30,720 bases of DNA, from the NCBI GenBank assembly GCA_051453625.1, contig JBOZIK010000001.1, positions 196,733,306 to 196,764,025 of the forward strand, written 5' to 3'. The notes under the pieces are model-generated. The model made no database searches. It was not told the DNA's origin and saw only the letters and a program-made list of their open reading frames with translations. How positions within the stretch are numbered: position 1 is the first letter of the stretch; each line of letters begins with the position of its first letter. Shown here piece after piece: positions 1 to 9,478 of the stretch. Source of the DNA: Welwitschia mirabilis (Eukaryota > Gnetophyta > Gnetopsida > Welwitschiales). A program made the position numbers and the translations under genes.

Positions 1-105
1 ATCTAATTTAGTAAAAAGGTGAACACTCAGGATTCCACCAAGAATCAAACCTGTGACCTCTCAATTGACACTCTTATGACTTAACTAATGAGCTAAGGGT
101 GTTGT
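1..105 (-). repeat. tRNA-derived SINE head (window-truncated)
   Basis: Read on the minus strand, this segment has both internal RNA polymerase III promoter boxes of a tRNA. The A box (TAGCTCATTAGTTAAG) begins at 95 and the B box (GGTTTGATTC) lies at 51-42. The distance from A-box start to B-box start is 44 nt, as in a real tRNA. It is not a working tRNA gene: the acceptor ends do not pair and the anticodon arm is not convincing. This is what the 5' head of a plant tRNA-derived SINE looks like. The body would run leftward past position 1, so the tail and target duplication cannot be seen. It abuts the left end of the large repeat at 120. Confidence 0.6.
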
Positions 106-310
106 CATTGAAACAAGTTTAGGGGAATAAGAGTGGAGAAATGGCTAAGAGTTAAAGCAAATGATTTAGTAAAAGTAAAGAATTAGATATGTGAAAGATT
201 ACAACGTGAATAAAAGGTAATCTTCAAAAGATAAGGACAAAACATAAAAGTAACTGACCTCCTGATTGCAGTGTGAAAAAGTTAAAAATGTGGTAAAAAT
301 AAACTTTCAA

Positions 311-326
311 CCCCTGTTTATAGGGA
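311..326 (-). promoter_or_regulatory. Minus-strand TATA-like box
   Basis: The minus strand reads TCCCTATAAACAGGGG. The homologous position in copy 2 (23735-23750) reads TCCTTATAAATAGGGG, so the TATA core and the following G run are kept in both copies. It would drive transcription leftward, out of the tandem array. Confidence 0.4.
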
Positions 327-529
327 AAAAAGAAGAATCATTTATACTTATTGACATGACATTAAAAGTATTAGTGATGTGATAGTCAACTAGATCTCAA
401 TGGGACTAACAATGTAATTAAGAGAGAGTCATTGATGTGGACAAGTAAAGAGAAAGAAAAATAAACCATAGGAGATCCATCACAACTTAAAAAAAAAAAA
501 AAAATCCAAATCTACAAAGGAGCATCAAA

Positions 530-2845
530 ATACTAATTGCGTAGTCCAAATTGATCATACAATTGAGTAGTAATGACCTAAGCAACTTGCAAAGCTAAAA
601 GATGAACTAGACTTATAAGAGAATGTTACAGTGCTAACTGGGAAGTTCAAATTGATCATATAGTTAAGAACAAATGATCTAAGTAGCTCATAAAGCTAAA
701 GAATAAGCTAGACTTAAAAGGGATGTTATATTATTGGTTGGAAGCCTAGATTGATCATATAGTAAAGCATTAGTGATCTAAGTAACCCACAAAAGTAAAG
801 GATAAATTAAACTTATAAGTGGGTGTCATGTTGCTAACTGGGCATCTCAAATTAATCATATAATCTAGTAGTGGTGATGTAAGTAGCTACTAAAGCTAAA
901 TGATCAACCAAACTTACAAGGGAATGCCATAATGCTGACTGGGTAGCCCAAATTAATCATGCAATTAAGCAATGACGACCTAAGTAGCTTGTAAAGCTAA
1001 AAGATAAACTAGACATACAAAGGGATATCAAATTGCTAACTGGGTAGCCCAAATTAATCACATAGTTAAGAAGTAGTGACTTAAGTAGCCTAGAAATCCA
1101 ACAAATGAACTAGACTTATAAGCTATGTCACACTACTAACTGGGTAGCTCAAAATGATCATATAGTCAAGCATTAGTGAGCTAAACAGCCTACAAATTTA
1201 AGGATAAGCTAGACTTTAAAGGATATATTACACTGTTAATTAGGTAGCCTTAAAATGGATCATATAGTCAAGTAGTAATAAACTAAGTAGTCCATAAAGG
1301 TAAAGGATAAACTAGACTTATAAAGAAACATCATACTACTAACTGGAAAATCCAAATTAATCATATAATCAAGCAATAGTGACATAAGCAACCTACAAAG
1401 TGAAAGGATAAACTAGACTTACAAGGGGATGCCACACTACTAACAGGGTAGTTCAAATTGATCATACAGTTAAGTAGTGATGATTTAAGTAGCTTACAAA
1501 GCCAAAGAAGTAACTAGACTTATAAAGGAGGATTACATTGTAGACTAGGAAATCTAAATTAATTATGCACTAAAGTAGTAATGGCCTAAGCATCCTATGA
1601 AGCCAAAGGAGAAACCAGATTCATAAGGGGGTGTCACACTACTAATTAAGTAGCCTAAATTAATCATACAGTTAAGTAGTGGTGACCTAAGCAACTTATG
1701 AAGTGAAAGAATGAACCAGAATCATAACAGAGTGTCACACTACTAATATGATAGCTTAAAGATGATGTCATGTTGACATAAGTTATCACAAAATTTTAAA
1801 AGTGGACTATAACCATAAGGAAGTGTTACACTACTAATATAAGTAGTCACAAAAGTTTAATGATGGACCAGAACCATAAGGGAGTGCCATACTATTGACA
1901 TAAAAGTTCAAAGATGATGTCATGATGATATAAGTATTTATGGAAGCCTAGTAGTAAACCAAAACCCCAAGAAGACACCAGATGATTAACATGCTAGCTT
2001 CAAGATAATGTCATGCTAATATAAGCAGTTGTAGAAGCCTAACCATGGATCAAAACCAAAAGGAGAATGTCATGCTACTTATCAGACACCTCAAAATTAA
2101 TGTTAAACTGATGTGAGTAGTTACAAAAGCTTAATACCTTATCAAACTTATGAGAAAATACCATAGTATCAACCAAACACCTTGAAATTAATGTTAGATT
2201 GATGTTAAAAGTCAAGGAAGTATATCACTTTACCAGACCTATAAGGGGAGATCATACTATTTAGCAACATCTCAAAATTGATGTTACCTTAATGTTAATA
2301 GTCATATAGAGGCATAACATTTTGCTAGACTTATAAGGAAATGTCATAGTATTGATTAGGCATCTTGAAATTGATGTCAAGTTGATGTTAGTAATCATAG
2401 AAGCATAACATTTTACCAACCATATACGGAGATGCCATACTATTAACCAAACACCTTGAAATTGATTTTAGACTAATGAGAGTAGTAATAAAGTATAACA
2501 CTATTCTAAAATTATAAGAAAACATCATACTATTAACTAGGTAAGTCAAAATTGATGTCAAATTGATTAGAGTGGTTATAGAAGCATAACACTTTGCGAG
2601 AATTATAAGAGGATGTACTAATAATTAAGCACATCAAAATTGATGTCAGAGTAATGAGAGTAGTTACAAAAGCATAACACTTCACTAGAATTATAAGGAA
2701 GGCATCATACTATTAACCAGATACCTTAAAATTTATGTCAGATTGGTGAGAGTAGTCATAGAAGCATAACACTTTGTTAGACTTATGAGGCAATACCATA
2801 CTATTAATTAAGCACCTCAAAATTAATGTCAAATTAACATGAATG
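530..2845. repeat. Degenerate tandem array 1, ~100-bp then ~90-bp units
   Basis: Units recur about every 100 bases at the left: 'tagcccaaattgatcatatag' variants lie near 541, 641, 740, 841, 942 and 1044. Each contains 'ctagacttataag' and a 'cactactaactgggtag' type joint. From about 1750 the units change to a related type built on 'tcaaaattgatgtca' and 'gaagcataacactttg' with a spacing near 90 bases (for example 2366, 2453, 2546, 2632, 2724, 2816). About 25 units are visible, all diverged. Whole units repeat, so this is a minisatellite/satellite-type array and not a spacer-repeat array. Confidence 0.8.
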
Positions 2846-2856
2846 TTTGCATTCCC

Positions 2857-3112
2857 AAAAGACATTAATGTTAATTTTATTTATCATTTCCCTTTTATCA
2901 ATGTTTGCATTCGCTTGGATTTAAAATTGTCTATTTTAACTTACAATGGTATCCCTTTAGTCTTTCTTACAAATCGCATGATACATTTTGTATTGTAATC
3001 ACTTTGTTTAAAGATTTCTCTAGTCTTATAAAGTAATGTAATAATAAAGCTCAGTGCTTGATTAAAGTAAATGTTTTGTCCTTAGGACAATTTAGTGTAA
3101 TACCCTAGTGCT
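2857..3112. repeat. Short dispersed repeat S, copy 1
   Basis: This block ('cattaatgttaattttattt' ... 'ccttaggacaatttagtg') aligns along its length with 12905-13145, sharing runs such as 'ccttttatcaatgttt', 'cttggatttaaa' and 'ttaggacaattt'. At 13146 the second copy runs directly into the R duplication. Here it runs into unrelated DNA, so S is a separable module or a fragment of the larger R unit. No function is seen. Confidence 0.6.
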
Positions 3113-3179
3113 TTAAAGTACATGCCATCTATTGGAATAAGTCAGGATCTAAAATATAGACTTCCTTCAGAATTCGCCC

Positions 3180-3495
3180 TGTTAAAATCTTTAAAAAATA
3201 ATGAAAAATTGGTGCAGAAATTTCTAGAGAGTCAATAGCTATTATTGAAGACATTTCTATGTTATTGAATTCATGTCTACAAAATGCACCTCTGAAAGTT
3301 TAGATAAGAGATGAATTAAAGACAATCTCTTGGAGGCAAAACAAGCTTTAGAATACCCTCTAGAAGCACTATTTGAAAAGTGATTTAATAGTAGATTTAA
3401 AAGTTTCTGTGTAATCAGTGCACATCCTTTGGAAACTTTCCTTCACTTTTTACCTTAGAACATGAGTTTTTCTTTGAATTTTCACTGTTTGTTAT
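3180..3495 (+). other. Coding-like remnant or unassigned DNA
   Basis: In the frame of position 3214 the translation is open for about 28 residues (AEISRESIAIIEDISMLL and on). It then continues across isolated TAG codons with plausible composition (for example IRDELKTISWRQNKL) to about 3420. No start codon, domain or flanking gene supports a call. It may be a fragment of an old element or chance. Confidence 0.15.
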
Positions 3496-3499
3496 TTAT
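3495..3499. repeat. Target-site duplication TTTAT, left
   Basis: The five bases before the outer left LTR are TTTAT, identical to the five bases after the outer right LTR (6946-6950). A 5-bp duplication is the usual footprint of LTR-retrotransposon integration. The match spans the complete four-LTR block, so the block's outer ends behave as one insertion. Confidence 0.65.
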
Positions 3500-3850
3500 T
3501 GTTACAACTCGATTGTAATAATGCAAGTAAATGTAGAAAATTGAAAGTAAGCAACCACTTCAAGGAGGTTAAGCCTCCTTTAATCACTTTGAGGGTGATT
3601 AGCCTCCAATTAAAAGAACTCTAATTTTTTATTTAATATCCTTTAATAATACATAAACCACATATTTATAAGACATCAGTCCTTATAATATGTTATAATA
3701 AAGGAAACATTACAAGAAGGGTAATTAAAAAACAAACATTATAATAAAGAAGACATGACAAATGTTATAACAAGATAGATATTACAATAAAGATAGACAT
3801 TTCTTTAAAAGACGAACCTTATGAAAAACTGCTATTGTGGAATCATAACA
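3500..3850 (-). repeat. LTR A (outer left, 3' LTR by orientation)
   Basis: It begins TGTTACAACTCG and ends CATAACA on the plus strand. The minus-strand TATA box lies near 3662-3672 (TCTTATAAATATG). It shares CGATT-TAATAATG, TTCAAGG, AATCACTTTGAGG and ATTTAATATCCTTTA with LTR D, against different states in B and C. Confidence 0.8.
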
Positions 3851-3866
3851 TTTCATCCTACTTTAG
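3851..3866 (-). promoter_or_regulatory. Polypurine tract, left unit
   Basis: The minus strand reads CTAAAGTAGGATGAAA directly before LTR A. This is the expected position and composition for the plus-strand priming site of reverse transcription. The equivalent in the other unit is 5568-5583. Confidence 0.55.
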
Positions 3867-4844
3867 AATAGCCTTTTCCTTGAGGTTGTAAACCTAAAAC
3901 TTATTCTTTGGGCTCTTAATGATACTCTTATGTGCTTCCAATTCTAAATCCTATGGGAAGCCTCATGTGATTTGCATCCTTATCATACTTATCAAATAGT
4001 ATTTAAAGGTAGTGATCAAATCTTTTACTAGGGAATACATTCATCACTTTCTATTCTAGCCATCGTCGGTTGCTCTTCATCATCTACACTAAATTGTGTG
4101 GTTATTCTGATGTTTGTTATAATTATTACTTAAGCATTTACAGCTAAATCTGGAAGATAAAGACCACATCCTACTGCATCTTTTTCACTTTCTTTTTCAT
4201 AAGGCTTTACTATTTTAAGACTCTTCTCAGTCTTGAACTCTTTATTCTCCATCTACAAACCTTCAGTTCGTGTCTTCTGAGATTGTAAATCTTAAATGTT
4301 TTTCATTTGTGACTTTAAATCTTTAATTTCTCTCTTCTGCTACTCAAAATCTTTAGCATCTTTGTGTGAATCCAATTCTTCAGTCTTTCTCTTTGGTTAT
4401 TCAAAACCTGTCTATGCATCGAAACCTTCTTTAGCATGATCATTTCCCCTCTCCATAATATCTCCATCTGTGGATGGAGGGCCTTCACCTTTGATTTCCT
4501 TCAAAATAGAATGGTAAGTTTTCTTATGCCCTATTTCCAAAGTCTCGTCTTTAACTTCTACCTTGTTCTTTTCTATGTTGGTGTCCTTTCACCTTATTTG
4601 TTAAGTTTGATCATAGTCCATAGAAGATACCTCTTCAGAAGAAGTTAAGAATTTTACCTAGATGTACTTTAATTCTAGTACACCAAATAATCTTCTAATA
4701 TCTTCCAATGCCTTTGTATTTCATCCTACTATATCCAACAACTTTTTCATGCCTTTTGCCTACCTAATGAATGTTTTCTTCATGGATTTAAGGTGATTTC
4801 ATATCTTTAAAAGTCTAGTGCCATCCACCATGGATCTGAAACTA
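3867..4844 (-). pseudogene. Degenerate coiled-coil-like ORF of the LTR element, left unit
   Basis: One minus-strand frame can be followed across nearly the whole internal region, broken by about ten stop codons, most at positions that could once have been Gln codons. A possible start (ATG at 4831-4829, preceded by CAGATCC and followed by G) lies only 14 bases past the PBS. The product is rich in Lys and Glu. It has a heptad-like central stretch (segments such as KDFE, KREIKDLKSQMKNI, DLQSQKT) and a more hydrophobic C-terminal part (GCGLYLPDL, VIIITNIRITTQFSV). The same frame is recognisable in the right unit. There is no CCHC knuckle, no protease DSG/DTG motif and no RT signature, so it is neither a typical Pol nor a clear Gag. 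It could be a diverged capsid-like protein or a captured host sequence. Non-functional as it stands. Confidence 0.55.
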
Positions 4845-4858
4845 GGCTCAAATACCAA
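4845..4858 (-). promoter_or_regulatory. Primer-binding site (initiator tRNA-Met type)
   Basis: The minus strand reads TTGGTATTTGAGCC one base after LTR B. The usual plant initiator tRNA-Met PBS is TTGGTATCAGAGCC, so 12 of 14 bases match. This fixes the element's orientation as minus. The equivalent site beside LTR D has lost about 12 bases. Confidence 0.7.
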
Positions 4859-4859
4859 T

Positions 4860-5212
4860 TGTTATGAACCTAATCATAAGAATGTAAGGAAATGTAGAAA
4901 ATTAAAAGTAAGCAGCCACTTTGAGGGGGCCAGGCCTCCTTTAATTGCTTTGAGGGTGATTAGCCTCCAATTAAAAGAACTATGATTTTTTATTCAATAT
5001 ACCTCTAACAATACATGAACCACATATTTATAGAACATCAGTTCTTACGAGACATTATAATAAAGTTGATGTTACATGAAGGGTACTTAAAAGATAAATG
5101 TTATAATAAAGAAGACTTAAGAAACATTACAACAAGACAGACATTATAATAAAGATAGGCATTTCTTTAAGAGAAAAACATTACTAAAAATTACTATTAC
5201 GGGATTACAAAT
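4860..5212 (-). repeat. LTR B (inner left)
   Basis: It begins TGTTATGAACC and ends near GGGATTACAAAT, where the expected CA is mutated. The TATA box lies near 5023-5034. It shares ATCATAAGAATG-type, CTTTGAGGGG, ATTCAATAT-CCTCTAA and GGGTACTTAAAAGA states with LTR C, not with LTR A of its own apparent element. Confidence 0.8.
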
Positions 5213-5214
5213 TT

Positions 5215-5567
5215 TTTTACAAACCCAGTCATAAGAATGCAAGTAAATGTAAGAAATTAAAAGTAAATGACCACTTTGAGGGGATCGGGCCTCCTTTAAT
5301 TACTTCAAGGGTGATTAGCCTTCAATTAAAGGAACTCTACTTTTTATTCAATATGCCTCTAATAATACATGAACCACATATTTATAGGACATCAATCCTT
5401 ACAAGACGTTATAATAAAGTAAACATTACAAGAAGGGTACTTAAAAGACAAATGTTATAATAAAGAAAACATGATAGATGTTACAAAAAAAATAGAAGCT
5501 ACAATAAAGATAAGAATATCTTTAAAAGATAGATATTACTAAGAACTACTACTATGGGATTGCAACA
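5215..5567 (-). repeat. LTR C (inner right)
   Basis: It begins TTTTACAAACCC (TG mutated to TT) and ends GGGATTGCAACA. It directly follows LTR B with a T-rich two-base joint. The minus-strand TATA box TCCTATAAATATGTGG lies at about 5389-5374 and AATAAA lies about 40 bases downstream, in the correct U3-R order for a minus-strand LTR. Confidence 0.8.
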
Positions 5568-5583
5568 TTTCACCCCACTTTAG
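5568..5583 (-). promoter_or_regulatory. Polypurine tract, right unit
   Basis: The minus strand reads CTAAAGTGGGGTGAAA immediately before LTR C. It is better preserved than the left-unit equivalent at 3851-3866. Confidence 0.6.
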
Positions 5584-6594
5584 AAAAATTATGTCCTCAA
5601 GGTTGTAAATCTAGAACTTCTTCTTTGAGCTCCTAATGGTACTCTTGTATGCTTTCAATTCTAAATCCTATGGGAATCCTCATGTGATTTGCATTTTTAT
5701 TACACATATCGAAGAGTATTTAAAGGTGAGAATCCAATATTTCATTAGGAAATACATTATTTACTACAGTATTCCTTAACACCCATATAATGCATGTATT
5801 CCAGCCATTATCAGGGTACTCTCAATTATATACCCTGAATTGTGTGGTTGTTCTAACATTCTTTACAATTATTACTTGAGCAGTTGTAACTAAATCTAGA
5901 AGATCAAGGCCACATCCTAATACATCCTTTCCACTTTATTTTTCATAAGGCTCTACTATTTCAATATCATTATTAGTTTTAAACTCTTTATTCTCCATCT
6001 CCAAACCTTTAGTTTGTGTCTTTTGAGACTGTAAATCTTGAATGTCTTTCTTTTCAATTCTAATTCTTGAATATCTCTCTTCTACAACTCAAAATCCTTA
6101 NNNNNNNNNGATGAATCCATTTCTTCAATCTCTCTCTTTGATGATTTAGAACCCTTAGTCTATGCATTGAGACCTTCTTGAGTGTGATCATTGCCCCTCC
6201 ACATCATATCTCTATCTTTGGATAGAGTGGATTCACTTTTGATTTCCTCTAAGATAGAAGTATAAGGTTCCTTATGCCTTATCTTTAAAGTCTCCTCTTC
6301 AACTTCTGCACTCTTCTTTTCTCTGTTAGTGTCCTTTTACCCTAGGTGTTGAGTTTGATCATAGCCCATAGAAGATACCTCTTCACAAGAAGTTAAGAAT
6401 TTTTCCTAGTTGTACTTTAATTCCAATATACCAATTAGTCTTTCGATATCTTCCAATGCATTTTTATTCCTTTCTACTATCCTTGTTATCTTTCTTAAGC
6501 TTTCCATGTCTTTTACTTGCCTAATGAATGCTTCCTTCATGTCTTTGAGGTGATATTCTATCTTTGAAAGTATTGTTCCATCTGTAATACCAAA
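5584..6594 (-). pseudogene. Degenerate coiled-coil-like ORF of the LTR element, right unit
   Basis: This is homologous to the frame in the left unit, in the same order. From the right, about 59 residues are open without a stop (contains YHLKDMKEAFIRQVKDMESL and ALEDIERLIGILELKY). The frame then continues past TAG/TAA codons through a charged region (TSCEEVSSMGYDQTQ, KSAEVEEETLKI), a coiled-coil-like part (DIQELEL, KKDIQDLQSQKTQTKGLEME) and a conserved C-terminal block (VEPYEK, GCGLDLLDLVTTAQVIIVKN). At least one frameshift and a 9-base gap (6101-6109) interrupt it. The PBS has a deletion relative to the left unit (minus strand TTGGTATT then CAGAT). No protein family is recognised. Agreement between the two units over ~300 codons argues that the frame was once translated. 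Confidence 0.55.
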
Positions 6595-6945
6595 TGTTAC
6601 AAAATCGATTATAATAATGTAAGTAANNNNNNNNNNNNNNNNNTGAGTGACCATTTCAAGGGGGTCAGACCTCCTTTAATCACTTTGAGGGTGATTAGCC
6701 TCTAATTAAAAGAACTTTAATTTTTTATTTAATATCCTTTAGCAATACATGAACCACATATTTATAGGACATTAGCCCTTATAAGATGTTCTAATAAAGT
6801 AGATACTATAAGAAGGGTGTTTAAAACACAAATATTATAATAAAGAAGACATGACAAACATACAACATGATAGACATTATAATAAAGATAGGCATTTCTT
6901 TAAAAGACAGACATTACTAAGAACTATTATTATGGGCTCGCAACA
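6595..6945 (-). repeat. LTR D (outer right, 5' LTR by orientation)
   Basis: It begins TGTTACAAAATCG and ends GGCTCGCAACA. A 17-base N run (6627-6643) sits inside it. Its diagnostic bases go with LTR A. It is followed at once by TTTAT, the target duplication also present before LTR A. Confidence 0.8.
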
Positions 6946-6950
6946 TTTAT
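6946..6950. repeat. Target-site duplication TTTAT, right
   Basis: Identical to 3495-3499. No equally clean copy is kept between LTRs B and C, where only a T-run remains. Confidence 0.65.
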
Positions 6951-8073
6951 TTTACACCTACAAGTGGAGGTGTTGTCATTTTAGCTATTGCACTTTTGGT
7001 TCTAAGCTCTACACAGAAGAATATTTGTTTGTCTTGCCATTTTTCTAGGCTTTTGATTGCTCTTCTTTTAAATCATTTTCTGTAAAGATAAGATCATATT
7101 TCCAAAGAGATATTGATTTTTGAAGGGATGTTTATGTTGGTGTTTGAAGTATGTTACATTTTAAAGGGCACTTTACTATTAGTGTTTAAGGTGAGTAATG
7201 TTTTTGAAGTATTTTAGTGTTTGTATTTAAAGAAAGTATTTTGAGAAGTGCTTGAAGAAAGTAATATTTTTGAAGGGTTTTAGTACAAGATTAGTTAATG
7301 AAAGTGATTTTCTTAAAGGACAATATGAATGATAGCAACTACATTTTAAAATAAATTGACACTTTTAAGAGAGTTCATAGGTTTTAAAAAAATAGATATT
7401 ATCAAGAATTTTTGTATTCACATTTGAGTTTTTGCATTTCAGTTTAAGAGATGGAAATCTGCTTGTATGGATTACTTTGAAGAAGTGAAAAACATTTGTT
7501 AATGATTCCAGAGGGATGTTATCAGTGAGACGGTGTACAAATGAAAATGAATCTGCTTTTTAATAATAGAATTCTCATCATGCTAGGAAGAAGGAAGACG
7601 AGAAATGATCCACAAGAAAAGGAATGACAAAGATGCCATTTTTACAAAAATTTCTTTTGTAGAATTTTTAGATGGAATGCATGTCCGTGGGCATACACTT
7701 TTAAATTTCTGTGCAATGCCCATTTCAAGAAAAATCTAAGAAATGGAGTTATTATTCATCATGGTGAGCTTTTGCAATAGTTGACAATCATAAAGAAATC
7801 TTAAAAATGTGATCTTCAAGGTGATTGAGGTATCACAAACCATAGTTAGAGTTATTTATTTCGCAAGAAAATTGCAAAGACTCTGGTGCACCCACAAAAT
7901 GACATGGGAAAGGAAAAACTCTTGCATTGCATTCCTCAAATTCAGTTTGTTAATAGACAATCTAGTTTTCTCCATTTTCCTCTTTATTATCTTTCTATTC
8001 TTGTTATTATTCAAACAAATTTGATAATTCTTTAAAATGATTGTATTATTATTAAAAAATAACAGTTTTTTTT
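6951..8073. other. AT-rich DNA without a recognised gene
   Basis: No open frame longer than about 70 codons is found, and none shows a motif. Around 7100-7320 there is loose recurrence of 'ttttgaag' and 'gtgtttgaag' phrases, which looks like low-complexity drift. No repeat partner was found elsewhere in the window. Confidence 0.5.
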
Positions 8074-8107
8074 GGGGTTTTGTTGGGCTGTTGGGGGTGC
8101 GGTGGGG
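8074..8107 (+). other. G-quadruplex motif in AT-rich DNA
   Basis: Four guanine tracts (4, 3, 5 and 4 G at 8074-8077, 8085-8087, 8093-8097 and 8104-8107) are separated by loops of 7, 5 and 6 bases. This satisfies the usual G3+N1-7 rule. It follows a run of eight T and stands out in a neighbourhood with very little G. No gene is seen beside it. Confidence 0.6.
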
Positions 8108-8344
8108 ATTGTAGATGGTTTGCTATCAAAGTGAGATGGTCTCTAAATGAACGTTCGTGTAATCAATGAATCCTATCTAGCATTGGTAATATTAACATTT
8201 TATAGAATCTACAAATATCATTTTACTATATGCATCTTCCTTGTATGGACTACATCGTATAGCTCAAGGAAGATGTCTTATGGTAAAAATGTAAACCACT
8301 ACATACTTAGACAGATTGAGCAAAAATTATTATTATTTATCTAA

Positions 8345-9395
8345 TATTTAACTTTCATCTTATTATTTGTATTTACTTCACGTATTTATTGCCCTTTCTA
8401 TACTCTATATATATATTTTCTACTTTCCAACATATGTTCCTTATTATTCTACATTATTTTACTTAATATATTTTATACATCAATCTACTCTTCTTATCTA
8501 TATGCATTATTATGTTATTTTCTTTTCTCTTTATGCTATGTTTTTATAATATATTGATATTATATCATGATACTATGTTTAATACATATGTACTATATTA
8601 CATAATACATTATGTGAGATATTATAATGTTACAAATATTATATTATATTATTTGATACATTGTATATTATGTTATCTTATGTTATATTTATATAATTAT
8701 ATTACACTATATATTATATAATACTATATTATATTGTATATTATAATATATTACATATAAATTGTATGATATTATAATATATTTTAATATTTTATATTAT
8801 ATGCATGATATTGTATTGTTTTATATTATCATATCTCATATTTATAATATTATATGCATATTATATTATATTATATTACCTGACATTATATTATATTATA
8901 TTAGATTATATAGAAGTTAGGATTATGTTATATTAAATGCATAATATTATATTACGCTATGTTGTTTCAATATTATANNNNNNNNNNNNNNNNNNNNNNN
9001 NNNNNNNNNNNNNNNNNNNNNNNNNNNNNNNNNNNNNNNNNNNNNNNNNNNNNNNNNNNNNNNNNNNNNNNNNNNNNCACTATATATTATATAATACTAT
9101 ATTATATTGTATATTATAATATATTGATTATAAATTTTATTATATTATAATATATTTTAATATTTTATATTATATGCATGATATTGTATTATTTTATATT
9201 ATCATATCTCATATGTATAATATTATATGCATATTACATTACATTACATTATATTATATTATATTATATTACCTGACATTATATTATATTATATTATATT
9301 ATATTATATAGAACTTACGATTATGTTATATTAAATGCATAATATTATATTACGCTATGTTTTTTCATAATATTATATCTGTATTATAAAGGGAT
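8345..9395. repeat. Extreme AT low-complexity region with an internal duplication
   Basis: From about 8345 the sequence is almost only A and T, dominated by 'atatt/atatta' runs with scattered 'tatgcat' and 'acctgacatt'. The stretch 8704-8977 is repeated at 9078-9390 at an offset of 374 bases. The two share 'cactatatattatataatac', 'tatgcatgatattgtatt' and 'attacctgacatt', with minor differences. A 100-base N gap (8978-9077) sits exactly between them. Open frames here are side effects of composition. Confidence 0.75.
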
Positions 9396-9478
9396 AGATA
9401 TGTTTATTTGCTAAACAAGTTAAGAAGTTATTCCCATCTTTGTTCTCCTTCGATTTCATAATCATTGAACATCTGGGA

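Larger units (their letters stand above)
120..2845 (-). repeat. Large dispersed repeat, copy 1 (unique block plus tandem array)
   Basis: The first ~370 bases (from GGGGAATAAGAGTGGAG onward) align along their whole length with the block starting at 23549, and both are followed by the same kind of degenerate tandem array. Both copies lie in the same orientation. The strand is given as minus because a TATA-like box in the unique block points left and the array would lie upstream of it, as in the U3 part of a very long LTR. That reading is inference. The right end appears truncated relative to copy 2, which has about one more unit. No coding sequence is visible. Confidence 0.6.
3500..6945 (-). 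mobile_element. Compound non-autonomous LTR retroelement, four LTRs (A-int-B-C-int-D)
   Basis: Four direct copies of a ~352-bp LTR (A 3500-3850, B 4860-5212, C 5215-5567, D 6595-6945) frame two ~1.0-kb internal regions. The LTRs have TG...CA type ends. A minus-strand TATA box is kept in all four, and AATAAA is clear in at least copy C. Minus orientation is fixed by Met-type primer-binding sites next to the right-hand LTRs and purine tracts next to the left-hand LTRs. LTRs B and C abut with about two bases between them. Diagnostic sites pair A with D and B with C. No protease, reverse transcriptase, RNase H or integrase is present, so mobility would depend on another element. The internal frame encodes an unrecognised coiled-coil-like protein. 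Confidence 0.8.

Noticed and set aside
1-105. Functional tRNA gene on the minus strand
   Set aside because: The A and B boxes are present, but there is no acceptor-stem pairing and no clear anticodon loop. SINE head is the better reading.
530-2845. CRISPR-like array
   Set aside because: The whole unit repeats with drift; there are no constant short repeats separated by unique spacers, and the context is a eukaryotic genome.
4436-4648. 70-codon plus-strand frame
   Set aside because: It is antisense to the element's minus-strand coding-like frame, which the second unit supports.
6851-7048. 65-codon plus-strand frame
   Set aside because: It runs across the end of LTR D and the target duplication, with no conserved motif.
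8367-9150. Frames rich in Tyr, Ile and Leu
   Set aside because: These are artefacts of the nearly pure A/T sequence; codons such as TAT, ATT and TTA dominate.
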